DNA from: JANNAV01 sp031384695
Lineage (GTDB): Bacteria; Pseudomonadota; Alphaproteobacteria; Rhodobacterales; Rhodobacteraceae
DNA: 5,793 bases
Direction: 5' to 3'
Assembly: GCA_031384695.1 (NCBI GenBank)
Contig: JANNAV010000019.1
Coordinates: 1-5,793 of the forward strand
Both the position numbers and the translations under genes were made by a program. The notes below the pieces were generated by a model. That model saw nothing but the letters and a program-made list of their open reading frames with translations. It was not told the origin of the DNA and ran no database searches. This document shows, piece by piece, positions 5,760 through 5,793 of this stretch. The first letter of the stretch is position 1; every line of letters starts with the position of its first letter.

Positions 5760-5793
5760 GCGGCTGGATTTGACGTCGGCGGGCTTGCGCGCG
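5740..5793 (+). CDS. IS630-family transposase, first 18 residues (3' end outside window)
   Basis: The frame reads MSGIEITRLDLTSAGLRA and runs off the window. It resembles the opening of IS630-type transposases, in which a short start containing ITR-D-T-x-x-x-LRA leads into a helix-turn-helix. The strong ribosome site at 5728-5734 and the sharp loss of DUF6544 likeness at a TA to the left support it. Only 18 residues are visible, so the DDE catalytic domain cannot be checked. Confidence 0.7.
   Translation, partial: MSGIEITRLDLTSAGLRA

Larger units (their letters stand above)
5652..5793 (+). mobile_element. IS630-type insertion sequence, left end (continues beyond window)
   Basis: DUF6544 family likeness stops at TATA (5652-5655), in keeping with the TA target that IS630/Tc1-mariner elements duplicate. 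Next come an end-like sequence, CCAACGGACCTCTGATTTG, about 65 more bases, a strong ribosome site and the start of a transposase at 5740 reading rightwards. The right end and the matching terminal repeat are outside the window, so the exact boundary (TA at 5652 or 5654) is inferred. Confidence 0.65.

Overview
The window looks like a G+C-rich alphaproteobacterial chromosome segment, most likely Rhodobacterales (Roseobacter/Paracoccus-like). The evidence is codon use, the ANTAR/NasT-type regulator at the left edge, the DUF6544-family protein and the types of insertion sequence. This placement is from protein resemblance read by eye, not from a search.

Layout. (1) 1-310, minus strand: the first 103 residues of a NasT-like response regulator, running off the left edge. 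(2) 311-1034: more than 700 bases without an intact gene. It holds a block that resembles a sequence scattered through Rhodobacterales genomes, a small decayed piece of an IS481/integrase-type transposase on the minus strand, and an inverted repeat overlapping the end of that piece. (3) 1035-4110, plus strand: a tightly coupled three-gene operon with 1-base and 4-base overlaps. It encodes a HlyD-type membrane-fusion adaptor, a four-helix FtsX/LolC/MacB-type permease and a LolD/MacB-type ATPase. Together these make one inner-membrane ABC export machine of the MacAB or DevBCA kind; the substrate cannot be told from sequence. (4) 4107-4841: gene wreckage. A VOC (glyoxalase-like) gene is broken by a frameshift. 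It is followed directly by a second, decayed copy of the 3' part of the operon's own ATPase gene, which was then altered further by a 17-bp tandem duplication. (5) 4842-5651, minus strand: a DUF6544-family gene whose 5' end is cut off by (6) an IS630-type insertion element entering from the right edge. The element's transposase starts at 5740 on the plus strand and runs out of the window.

In short, one apparently intact export operon sits between two zones of mobile-element and duplication debris. I found no new multi-gene defence or other novel system. The points most worth checking are the decayed ATPase copy fused to the end of the VOC pseudogene and the IS630 insertion that rewrites the N-terminus of the DUF6544 protein. 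A naive gene call would extend that protein into the insertion sequence.
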